A stretch of DNA of 15,169 nt from assembly GCA_004377275.1 (NCBI GenBank), contig SOIC01000074.1, positions 1-15,169 on the forward strand, read 5' to 3'. The notes under the pieces are model-generated. The model did not search any database and was not told the origin of the DNA. It was given only the letters and a program-made list of their open reading frames with translations. Every line of letters starts with the position of its first letter. The first letter of the stretch is position 1. The DNA is from Dehalococcoidia bacterium (lineage in GTDB: Bacteria; Chloroflexota; Dehalococcoidia; E44-bin15). Made by a program: the position numbers and the translations under genes. Shown one piece after another: positions 8,026-13,804 of the stretch.

Positions 8026-8055
8026 ATAATACCCTATGGGGGTATGGTATGTCAA
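8026..8055 (-). promoter_or_regulatory. Predicted promoter of the FdnG-like gene, spacer occupied by operator
   Basis: Minus strand TTGACA (8055-8050), 18-bp spacer, TATTAT (8031-8026). The -35 matches the consensus perfectly. The CsoR-type palindrome at 8029-8045 fills most of the spacer and touches the -10, so a bound repressor would block polymerase. Predicted start near 8019 gives a leader of about 84 nt. Confidence 0.6.
8029..8045. promoter_or_regulatory. CsoR/CstR-type operator shared by divergent genes
   Basis: ATACCCTATGGGGGTAT, an inverted repeat of ATACCC and GGGTAT around five bases. This is the G-tract pseudo-palindrome known for CsoR-family (DUF156) repressors. It overlaps a perfect TATAAT (8025-8030) on the plus strand, which could be the -10 of the repressor gene; no convincing plus-strand -35 was found. 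It also lies inside the minus-strand promoter of the dehydrogenase. Both autoregulation and control of the neighbour follow naturally. Confidence 0.7.
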
Positions 8056-8086
8056 GGCCAAAAGCGAACTCATTGGGGAGGGTGTC

Positions 8087-8374
8087 ATGGCTGAAAAAGA
8101 GGTATCGCAGGAGCTGCTGCTTAAGCGGCTTAAGAGGATCGAGGGGCAGGTGCGCGGCATCGAGAAGATGATCGTCGATGGCCGCGACTGTGAGAGCCTC
8201 ATAACCCAGTTGGCAGCTGTTCGTTCTGCCGTCGAGGGTGTTGGCGCACTGGTGCTAAACAATTACATGAAGCTCTGCTTTCAAAAGGGTGCCGAAGCTG
8301 AGCCGAGCAGTGTGGATTCCCTAGCGCGGGTCGTAGCCATTTGGGGCAGGGTGCGGGTTGGTGACCAGGAATAA
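8087..8374 (+). CDS. CsoR-family (DUF156) transcriptional repressor, Cys-only type
   Basis: A 95-residue all-helical DNA-binding repressor. RLKRIEGQVRGIEKMI (residues 14-29) is the family signature. CsoR metal ligands align as C35, Y60 and C64 against Mycobacterium CsoR C36, H61 and C65. The two cysteines are kept at the right spacing of 29, but the histidine is Tyr, and the whole protein contains no histidine. This argues against Cu(I) or Ni/Co sensing and resembles the persulfide sensor CstR, where two cysteines suffice. The ATG at 8087 follows GGGGAGG. An in-frame ATG at 8036 lies inside the operator and is rejected. It is divergent from the FdnG-like gene with a shared operator between them, so it is the likely regulator of that gene and of itself. 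The effector is inferred, not shown. Confidence 0.88.
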   Translation: MAEKEVSQELLLKRLKRIEGQVRGIEKMIVDGRDCESLITQLAAVRSAVEGVGALVLNNYMKLCFQKGAEAEPSSVDSLARVVAIWGRVRVGDQE

Positions 8375-8512
8375 GTAGAATCATCGATTTTCATTGTCTA
8401 GGAATTTCGAACCGCTTAATATGACGCAAACGCTATGTACCACCTTGAGCCCATTCTACCACCAGAATTCTACTGTGGCATCGCTTTCCGGTTATGACTT
8501 AAGACAGATTCT

Positions 8513-8690
8513 TTATAGGCCCAATTCATTGGCCTCCTTAAATACTATCTCAGTCACCTTAGGTGGAACAACGATATCCCCCACACCTGTTTTAACCAGA
8601 ATGTCAAATAAACTGGGTTAGCACTTTAACCCCCTTCATCTTGGAAATGTTGGACGTTAGTAAAAGTGGGACACCTGATGAGATAGGGCT
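8513..8690 (-). pseudogene. Possible frameshifted gene remnant, unidentified
   Basis: Reading leftwards, one frame gives SSGVPLLLTSNISKMKGVKV and stops at 8604. The next frame gives SLFDILVKTGVGDIVVPP followed by KVTEIVFKEANELGL and a stop at 8513. Together they look like the C-terminal end of a protein split by a single frameshift near 8605-8615. The family was not recognised. A plus-strand frame over the same bases (8394-8621) looks like a shadow. Confidence 0.25.
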
Positions 8691-8765
8691 AACGGACACT
8701 TTAGGGCATTGCTCTCGCTCCTTAAGCGCGGTGAAGTATCATCTGCAGAAACGAGCGAGCTTTAG

Positions 8766-8828
8766 TTCAGGGAAATGGGAATAGACTACTGGCTGCGCAG
8801 GACGCAAGAGGTGCTGGAAAAGCTATGA
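8766..8828 (+). pseudogene. C-terminal scrap resembling a TPR/adenylate-cyclase-type protein
   Basis: After an in-frame TAG at 8763, the frame reads FREMGIDYWLRRTQEVLEKL and stops. That pattern (a Met-Gly-x-x-Tyr turn, then an amphipathic helix ending the protein) resembles the C-terminus of TPR-containing signalling proteins. Upstream of the TAG the same frame continues as LLKRGEVSSAETSEL without a start. Probably a decayed gene end; the identification is by eye only. Confidence 0.25.
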
Positions 8829-8852
8829 GGGTGTTAGCACTACCACCACTTT

Positions 8853-8885
8853 CCAAGTTTGTAACTGCTTCATGAACGCACACCA
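8853..8885 (+). repeat. Imperfect 33-bp direct repeat, copy 1
   Basis: Starts CCAAGTTTGTAACTGC and ends TCATGAACGCACACCA. It matches copy 2 at 11866-11898 at 28 of 33 positions, in the same orientation. The two copies bracket the acyl-CoA dehydrogenase/thiolase block. The inner TCATGA is palindromic. Nature unknown; it may be the edge of a mobile or recombined segment. Confidence 0.6.
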
Positions 8886-8972
8886 TTTCCCTATGTAATC
8901 TAGCTCAATTCTGCCTTTGCCAGAAGAGTATACTAGTCACTTTGTCAAGCGAATACGTATTTTGAAGTTGCG
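8886..8972. other. Short spacer with no recognised gene
   Basis: Part of the roughly 630-bp gap between the repressor gene and the acyl-CoA dehydrogenase gene. The gap otherwise holds only the remnants at 8513-8690 and 8766-8828, the repeat at 8853 and the hairpin at 8973. Nothing supportable was seen in this piece. Confidence 0.4.
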
Positions 8973-8991
8973 ATCCACTTAGAAAGTGGAT
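8973..8991 (-). terminator. Hairpin just after the acyl-CoA dehydrogenase gene
   Basis: Perfect 8-bp stem ATCCACTT / AAGTGGAT with a 3-base loop, 12 bases past the acyl-CoA dehydrogenase stop codon on the minus strand. No U-run follows, so it is a 3' stabilising hairpin or a weak, non-canonical terminator. Confidence 0.45.
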
Positions 8992-9003
8992 AGTCTTTGG
9001 GAA

Positions 9004-10227
9004 TTAGGCATATGCGGAAAATCCTTTGCCCAACAGCGTATAGCCGGTTACCAACTTCATAATCTCGCTGGTGCCATCAGGAATTGTCATCATTCTCGCA
9101 TCCCTGAAGTATCTCTCCAATGGCATCTCATCCGAAAGCCCCATGCCACCATGAATCTGTATTGCATTATATGTTGCCTTAACAGCAGCCTCAGCCCCAT
9201 ATACCTTAGCCATCGATGAGAGTCTCCTGGCGTCTGGATCCCCCTTAACTATTGCATCAATAGCTTTATATCCAAGGAGTCTGGCTGTCTCGGTTAAGAC
9301 ACTCATTTCATAAAGCATCTCTTGAATCAGCTGGAACTTGCCAATAGGCTTACCGAACTGTTTCCTTTCCTTGGCATAGTTGATGGAAGCATTTAAAGCT
9401 GCCTGGGCTATTCCGACTGCTACCAATCCCATTCCAGCTCTCGGTGTTGTGAGTAACGCTGTAATTGGAGACATTGTATTGAGAAGTTTTATGAACCCGT
9501 CCGATACCGGTAAAACCTCCTTCATTTTAGGGCCAAGCTTCAAAGCTTCGCCCATTAAAGCCCCCATCTCATTTTCTTTTGGAACCTTGCAGTCTTCAAA
9601 AAACATCTCACCAGTGGCTGAAGCTCTCCAACCTATATGATGCAATTCATTTGACTCCCACGGAGATATCTCCTTTTCCACTATAAAGAATGTCTCGGCG
9701 CCTGTTGTTGCATTTATTGCAGCGACAAACGCTGTATCTGCAATCGTTGCGTTGCTTATCCAGGTTTTACTTCCATTGATAACGTAGTAATCGCCTTCTA
9801 AAACGGCTGTGGTCTTGAGGTTTGAGGTATCACACCCTGCTTCCGGCTCGGTTTCGGCAAAGCACCCGATGAATTCACCGCTCTCAAGCCTTGGTATCAA
9901 CCTGCTTTTTACATCATCTGAGGCCAGTGGGATGAACATCGCTGGAATAGCCCCCATGCCAAAAAGCGGCAGTATACTTGGCCATACTCCACCAACTTCC
10001 TCTGCAAATATGGCGAATATCACCGGGTTGCCGATTAACTCTCTGGAGCCCTCGGGATCAATACCAATTCCAATCTTTTTGAATTTTTGCATCACCTCAA
10101 TTGCCTCTTCCCTTGTAAGAGGCCCCTTCCGATCCATTTCATCAACTATAGGTGCAAACTCCCTCTCCAGAAGATCTCGCAGGCTCTCCCTGAACATCTT
10201 TTCCTCTTGTGTAAATTCGAAATCCAT
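9004..10227 (-). CDS. Acyl-CoA dehydrogenase (FAD, medium-chain fold)
   Basis: FAD flavoprotein that introduces a 2,3 double bond into an acyl-CoA, passing electrons to ETF; cytoplasmic. The 407 residues show the N-terminal helical domain, the FAD/substrate beta domain (CFAETEPEAGCD at 122-133; YVINGSKTWISNA at 148-160) and the C-terminal helical domain (ERKQFGKPIGKFQLIQ; IQIHGGMGLSDEMPLERYFRDAR). There is an insert around residues 215-250 compared with 380-residue homologues. The base position usually held by Glu (MCAD Glu376, YEGT) reads PDGTSEI, giving Asp384, and no alternative Glu of the isovaleryl-CoA type is visible near PRAGMG. AAGGAGG precedes the ATG by 7 bases. It starts 12 bp after the thiolase gene and forms an operon with it. 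Sampled lines are about 43% GC, against up to 65-70% in lines sampled from flanking genes. Substrate cannot be assigned. Confidence 0.92.
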   Translation of the reverse strand: MDFEFTQEEKMFRESLRDLLEREFAPIVDEMDRKGPLTREEAIEVMQKFKKIGIGIDPEGSRELIGNPVIFAIFAEEVGGVWPSILPLFGMGAIPAMFIPLASDDVKSRLIPRLESGEFIGCFAETEPEAGCDTSNLKTTAVLEGDYYVINGSKTWISNATIADTAFVAAINATTGAETFFIVEKEISPWESNELHHIGWRASATGEMFFEDCKVPKENEMGALMGEALKLGPKMKEVLPVSDGFIKLLNTMSPITALLTTPRAGMGLVAVGIAQAALNASINYAKERKQFGKPIGKFQLIQEMLYEMSVLTETARLLGYKAIDAIVKGDPDARRLSSMAKVYGAEAAVKATYNAIQIHGGMGLSDEMPLERYFRDARMMTIPDGTSEIMKLVTGYTLLGKGFSAYA

Positions 10228-10239
10228 TGCTTTACCTCC

Positions 10240-11460
10240 TTAATTGTAAATTTTCGACTCCCTCTCTATTATAGTCGCAATACCCTGCCCTCCTCCAACG
10301 CATGCGGTTGCCAGCCCAAGTCTGCCATTCTCCCAGTCCAGTATCCGAGCCAGCGTGCCAACAAGCCTTGTCCCTGTTGCTCCCAAAGGATGCCCAATTG
10401 CTATTGCTCCGCCTTTAACATTTACTTTAGTGGGATCTACGCCGAGCTCTTTTATGGTATTGATTGTCACGATGGCAAATGCCTCATTGATCTCCCAGAA
10501 ATCAATGTCCTTTGCCTTTAGACCGGCATGCTTGAGGGCCATCATGCTGGCAGGGATTGGTCCCAATCCCATGAGGGTTGGGTCCACACCCGCCCACCCC
10601 ATCGATATAACCCGAGCTAAGGGCTTAAGCCTGTATTCCTTTGCCTTGCCCTTTGACATTAAAATCATCGCAGTCGCAGCAGCATTTAGGGGAGCGGAAT
10701 TTCCTGCGGTTATCTGTCCATCGGGTTTGAAAGGCGGCTGCAGATCGGCAAGGGCCTCCAGGGAGGTGTCTGGTCTAATGCTCACGTCGTGGTCAATAAC
10801 CTTCTTCGTGCCATCCGGCAGCGTTACTTCGACTGGCATTATCTCCTCTTTTAAAAACCCCTCCTCAAGTGCTTTTGCTGCCTTATTATGACTTCTAAGC
10901 GCCCACTTGTCCATGTCTTCTCTACTGAAGCCCGTTTGTTCAAACAACTTTTCCGCGGTGAGCCCCATTTGAATGGTTGTCCATATATCGTATTTCTTAT
11001 ATTCTGGCTCTGTGAAGAGCCTGGGGTTTGGCTTTATCATAATCTTGCTCAGGTCGACGCCAGGACCAAGCATAGGATTGTGCGTCATATGTTCAATCCC
11101 GCAGGAGATAACCAGGTCTGAGTATCCGAGCATTATTTCCATGGCACCCTGGTGTATGGTGGACATTGAGGAGGCACACTGCCGATCGATCTGCTGGGCT
11201 GGAACATTAAACGGCAAGCCTGCCAAGAAGGTAATCATTCTTCCCCCATAGACCCACTGTTCACCCATGGGCATTGCGGTTCCCGCTAGAACATCACTTA
11301 TTTCCTCTGGCTTAATCCCTGTTCGCCTAATAAGCTCTTTAATCAGCACCGCAGCCACATCATCCATTCTCAGGCTATTAAACACATCCCTGTCCGGCTC
11401 ACCTGGCCTCGCCCTGGAAAAGGGGGATCTCAAATAATCAACTATTACTGCTTCCTCCAT
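10240..11460 (-). CDS. Thiolase family acetyl-CoA acyltransferase
   Basis: Catalyses CoA-dependent cleavage of 3-ketoacyl-CoA, or the reverse Claisen condensation; cytoplasmic. The 406 residues are the normal thiolase length. The catalytic residues are all present: nucleophilic C95 in DRQCASSM, the NEAFA loop, H357 in IAIGHPLGATG, and C387 in TACVGGGQG. AGAGGAGG precedes the ATG by about 8 bases. It is the first intact gene of a two-gene operon with the acyl-CoA dehydrogenase 12 bp downstream. Its ribosome-binding region directly follows the stop codon of a decayed acyl-CoA synthetase, so it probably once was the second gene of a ligase-thiolase-dehydrogenase operon for fatty or related acid breakdown. 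The degradative (FadA-like) role is favoured by the dehydrogenase partner; chain length cannot be told. Confidence 0.93.
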   Translation of the reverse strand: MEEAVIVDYLRSPFSRARPGEPDRDVFNSLRMDDVAAVLIKELIRRTGIKPEEISDVLAGTAMPMGEQWVYGGRMITFLAGLPFNVPAQQIDRQCASSMSTIHQGAMEIMLGYSDLVISCGIEHMTHNPMLGPGVDLSKIMIKPNPRLFTEPEYKKYDIWTTIQMGLTAEKLFEQTGFSREDMDKWALRSHNKAAKALEEGFLKEEIMPVEVTLPDGTKKVIDHDVSIRPDTSLEALADLQPPFKPDGQITAGNSAPLNAAATAMILMSKGKAKEYRLKPLARVISMGWAGVDPTLMGLGPIPASMMALKHAGLKAKDIDFWEINEAFAIVTINTIKELGVDPTKVNVKGGAIAIGHPLGATGTRLVGTLARILDWENGRLGLATACVGGGQGIATIIERESKIYN

Positions 11461-11477
11461 TTAAACTACCTCCTCTC

Positions 11478-11656
11478 TCATTCTCTTGCTCTAATGGCCT
11501 TCTTATCTACTTTCTGAACTTCGGTTAATGGCATATCTTCTGCCAACTCACAATACTTGTGAACAGCATATTAACGACCCTTCCTCTGAGTTAGTCGATG
11601 AACTCCTCAGCCTTTAACTTCCCCTTGTATTCTATCTTTATCTGAGCCTCTTTCAT
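11478..11656 (-). pseudogene. Frameshifted C-terminal remnant of an AMP-forming acyl-CoA synthetase
   Basis: From 11564 to 11478 the minus strand reads VHKYCELAE, then DMPLTEVQKVDKKAIRAR and E-stop. This is the classic C-terminal block of acyl-CoA ligases, with the catalytic Lys of the G/Q-K-x-x-K/R type motif. From 11656 a different frame reads KIEYKGKLKAEEFID, a TAG-type break (TAA), then LRGRVV, which fits the segment (xxEEFIxYLRGRV) that normally precedes it. So a stop and a frameshift have destroyed it, and the N-terminal 450 or so residues are absent. The stop overlaps the thiolase leader. This is the likely CoA-activating partner of the thiolase/dehydrogenase pair. Confidence 0.5.
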
Positions 11657-11720
11657 ATTAGCACAATCTCCCTTTCAAATCTTTCAACTACTTCACGAAT
11701 CCCCATTTGTTATCAGAATG

Positions 11721-11751
11721 CAAAAAGCGCCAGCCTTGAATAGCTGACGCT
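11721..11751 (-). terminator. Intrinsic terminator with no intact gene in front of it
   Basis: On the minus strand AGCGTCAGC, 8-base loop, GCTGGCGCT (9-bp stem with one G-U pair), then TTTTTG. Canonical form. It would stop minus-strand transcription coming from the DUF454 gene 400 bp upstream or from a lost gene, insulating the thiolase block. Not a tRNA: there is no cloverleaf. Confidence 0.65.
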
Positions 11752-12002
11752 GCTTTACATAATGGAGATAGGGGAGGCTTGCACTCCACGAAACCCACCA
11801 ATCCTCAAGCTCGTGTATGAATGCCGCGCCCTAGTAACCGTATTCTATCACTCACAACCCCCTCCCCAAATTTGTAACTAACTCATGAACGCACATCAAT
11901 ACAGCTAGCAGACGGCGGTTATGGAGATAACTGTCCTAAGTAGGTCAAGTCTATGACACGAGCGTCTCAAAACGACCGGGGGGTATTTCAAACGTGGTGC
12001 GC
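11752..12002. other. Gene-free stretch holding repeat copy 2
   Basis: Part of the 700-bp gap between the thiolase operon and the DUF454 gene. It contains the 33-bp repeat (11866-11898) and runs into the 60-bp repeat at 12003. No ORF with start, ribosome site and protein-like composition was found on either strand. Confidence 0.4.
11866..11898 (+). repeat. Imperfect 33-bp direct repeat, copy 2
   Basis: Starts CCAAATTTGTAACTAA and ends CTCATGAACGCACATCA; 28 of 33 bases match copy 1 at 8853-8885 in the same orientation, 3.0 kb away. It lies beyond the terminator and the ligase remnant, so the two copies enclose the whole catabolic block. Confidence 0.6.
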
Positions 12003-12062
12003 TGATTTGTAGGAGAGGCTGTAAGCCACCAAGCTAGTGATGTAGCTGAACGGGTGGTGATT
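12003..12062 (+). repeat. 60-bp related direct repeat, copy A
   Basis: Aligns without gaps to copy B (12644-12703) at 44 of 60 positions. Both read stop-Phe-(Val/Met)-GEA in the same frame: here VGEAVSHQASDVAERVVI, running on as IDEVERLELRARLVRGRGG to a stop near 12126. Differences often keep residue character, so this may be duplicated coding sequence in decay. It is on the other side of the DUF454 gene from copy B. Confidence 0.5.
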
Positions 12063-12164
12063 ATTGATGAAGTTGAAAGATTAGAATTGAGAGCGAGGTT
12101 AGTGAGGGGTAGAGGAGGCAGCTCTTGAAATAGACGTCACCTTTGGCACTTATGAGAAACTCTC

Positions 12165-12569
12165 TCACAATTGACGTAGCGTGCGAATAGAGAGGATGTG
12201 CACGGTGACACCAATAGCTATGATTATGAGAATGACTCTAATAGCAAGAGTGTGAACCGCGAAAGCGACTGAACATCCTATCGTTATCCAGAGGAGTGAA
12301 ATGGATAAAGCCTTCAGTTTCAACGGGACTCCTTTTCTCTCTAGGTAGTTCTTAATGACTTTTCCAAAGAATCTGTTACTCAAGAGCCAATTGCTAAACC
12401 TTTTTGAACTTCTAACATAGCACGCGGCAGCTAGCAGGAGGAAAGGAGTGGTAGGTAAAAGAGGTAAGAATACGCCAAGAACTGCAAGTCCCACAAAGAT
12501 GGTTCCTGCAAGAATCAGGAGCCGCCTGCTCCAATTACCCATCGTTTGTCTCTTGATGTAGTTCTTCAT
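12165..12569 (-). CDS. DUF454 (YbaN-type) small inner-membrane protein
   Basis: A 134-residue integral membrane protein of the DUF454/YbaN family, function unknown. The N-terminal hydrophobic helix runs straight into the family hallmark GVFLPLLPTTPFLLLAAACY (residues 32-51), then SSKRFSNWLLSNRFFGKVIKNY, KGVPLKLKALSISLLWITIG and a last helix IRVILIIIAIGVTVHIL. This is the full family layout. The ATG at 12569 has no clear ribosome site (AGAAAAGCACA before it), but a strong promoter sits 15 bases or so in front, so the leader is very short. An internal ATG at codon 10 (MGNWSRR) is the alternative start. It stands alone on its strand between two related 60-bp repeats. AT-rich relative to the acs genes. 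Confidence 0.88.
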   Translation of the reverse strand: MKNYIKRQTMGNWSRRLLILAGTIFVGLAVLGVFLPLLPTTPFLLLAAACYVRSSKRFSNWLLSNRFFGKVIKNYLERKGVPLKLKALSISLLWITIGCSVAFAVHTLAIRVILIIIAIGVTVHILSIRTLRQL

Positions 12570-12590
12570 TGTGCTTTTCTGTTAGTCAAC

Positions 12591-12619
12591 TTTATATACC
12601 CCTGCTTGCTAGCTGTCAA
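12591..12619 (-). promoter_or_regulatory. Consensus promoter of the DUF454 gene
   Basis: Minus strand TTGACA (12619-12614), 17-bp spacer, TATAAA (12596-12591). This is the best promoter match in the window. Predicted start near 12584 leaves a leader of only about 15 nt. Confidence 0.75.
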
Positions 12620-12643
12620 TGCCGCTGACCAGCTCAGTTTTGT

Positions 12644-12703
12644 TAATTTATGGGAGAGGCTGCAACTAGGGAAGCTGATGCTGTAGCCGAACTGGTGGAG
12701 GTT
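12644..12703 (+). repeat. 60-bp related direct repeat, copy B
   Basis: Reads stop-Phe-MGEAATREADAVAELVEV, then QR-stop, aligned gap-free with copy A at 12003-12062 (44 of 60 bases). A 20-residue product from the ATG at 12650 is conceivable but has no ribosome site. Copies A and B bracket the DUF454 gene in direct orientation, 641 bp apart. Confidence 0.5.
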
Positions 12704-12781
12704 CAGCGATAACGCCTATAAGCATCTTGTATCTAGCCCACCCACATTCTTGAACCTGACGCCAAGTTCTCATACTGACTA

Positions 12782-12808
12782 TTGCCTGGTAGGCGAGCAT
12801 GGTATAAT
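12782..12808 (+). promoter_or_regulatory. Extended -10 promoter for the Cys-rich membrane protein
   Basis: TTGCCT, 15-bp spacer, TATAAT with an extended TG (TGGTATAAT). The predicted start near 12815 lies between a TTG codon at 12808 and the ATG at 12859, which supports the latter as the true start. Confidence 0.5.
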
Positions 12809-12858
12809 TGGGCAAGCAAGTTGCTGGAGTAGCAGGGGAAAAAACGGTAATCTGCATA

Positions 12859-13467
12859 ATGAACGAAAGCAAGGCGGGCCGAGATGATAGTAAAACAACT
12901 GCGGCTGCTTGCTCGCGCCAGACCTGTGAAGGTTGTGAAGTCCAAGGCAAGCTACTCTGCGTCCATACCAGAAGAGACCTCGCTGACTTCGCGGTCCTAT
13001 TCGTTGTCTGGGTAATCCCGTTCCTGGCTGGGATGGTAATAGGCGAATTCTGGATTGGGCTGGGTGTGTGGATTGGCCTTGCTGTGCTGTTCTTTGGGTA
13101 TGTCGAGGCATTAGTGCTGTGCCGCCATTGCCCCCACTATGCTGAAGAAGGCTTCTTCCTGAGGTGTCACGCTAATTGGGGCTTACCAAAGATACCCCGG
13201 TTTAATCCGGGTCCCATGAATAAAGTCGAGAGCATTATCTGGCTTCTATATGGGGCTGTGCTGTTTCTATACTATGTACCATTTTTCGTCATTAGCCAGC
13301 AGTGGTTGCTTTTGGGAATAACTACATGGGCATTGATTGCAGCTTCATGGACGGTGCAGCGGACACAGTGCAGGCGTTGCTACCACCTGTCATGCCCAGT
13401 CAATCGCGTGCCTGAAGAAATACGGGAAGGCTTCTTCAAGCACTACCCCCAGTTCTCGAAATCTTAG
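12859..13467 (+). CDS. Cysteine-rich four-helix membrane protein, unknown function
   Basis: A 202-residue protein I cannot assign to a named family. Three Cys groups sit on the loops of two hydrophobic hairpins: C18, C23-x2-C26 and C34 before the first helix; C88-R-H-C91-P-H-Y and C103-H after the second; and C171-x2-C174-x4-C179-P after the fourth. Predicted helices lie at about 42-62, 64-84, 126-145 and 148-166, so all three groups fall on the same side of the membrane, probably the cytoplasm. The C-x2-C spacing and nearby His suggest metal or Fe-S binding; a redox or electron-transfer role is inference. The ATG at 12859 was chosen because a promoter -10 overlaps the possible TTG start at 12808. 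Its ribosome site is weak. Monocistronic as far as seen. Confidence 0.8.
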   Translation: MNESKAGRDDSKTTAAACSRQTCEGCEVQGKLLCVHTRRDLADFAVLFVVWVIPFLAGMVIGEFWIGLGVWIGLAVLFFGYVEALVLCRHCPHYAEEGFFLRCHANWGLPKIPRFNPGPMNKVESIIWLLYGAVLFLYYVPFFVISQQWLLLGITTWALIAASWTVQRTQCRRCYHLSCPVNRVPEEIREGFFKHYPQFSKS

Positions 13468-13531
13468 AAGCATACCTTTAGGCGCGGTGTGGGATGTCTG
13501 CTATCTCCGGAGAGCGGTTCATGGGGGGGGG

Positions 13532-13774
13532 CAGGCATTGAGCGAGGCTGAAGGCATTATTCGTACTCATCAGGAAGAAACTGCAACAGTTGTTGAGGTA
13601 GGTTCAGGACAGTATGAATTTGTATATACATTTTCTAGAGTTCCATAAGCACTTCATTTCGGTACCCTTGCCGGTGCATGGCACAATCACAGACTTGAGA
13701 CTGAGATCGAGCTTGGTGGGGGGAAGGGTACTGCCCGGTCTCGTTTGGCTGGATTTCTGAAGACGGTTCGGTGA
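13532..13774 (+). pseudogene. Decayed ORF, C-terminus resembling a six-hairpin glycosidase (GH78-like)
   Basis: Follows a run of nine G. The frame reads QALSEAEGIIRTHQEET, then VVEVGSGQYEFVYTFSRVP and TAA (13646-13648). It then stays open in the same frame for 41 more codons: ALHFGTLAGAWHNHRLETEI, then GGGKGTARSRLAGFLKTVR, stop at 13772. The VEVGSGxYxFxY ending is typical of alpha-L-rhamnosidase-like enzymes. No start codon or N-terminal domain is present. It is probably one or two gene ends left by decay; identity is tentative. Confidence 0.3.
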
Positions 13775-13804
13775 GCTTGCAGCAATGATGTTTGGCAGGG
13801 GAGG

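Noticed and set aside
8036..8086. Upstream ATG at 8036 as start of the CsoR-family gene
   Set aside because: It lies inside the operator and -10 region, and the added 17 residues are not part of the family; the ATG at 8087 follows GGGGAGG.
8394..8621. 75-codon plus-strand ORF after the repressor gene
   Set aside because: Ser/Thr/Leu-rich low-information translation with no ribosome site; the opposite strand reads more like protein.
11726..11751. Possible tRNA or small structured RNA
   Set aside because: Only one hairpin followed by a U-run on the minus strand; no cloverleaf arms or CCA. It is a terminator.
13661..13730. Inverted repeat GTACCCTT ... AAGGGTAC
   Set aside because: Arms of only 8 bases separated by more than 50 bases, with no element or gene context; likely chance.
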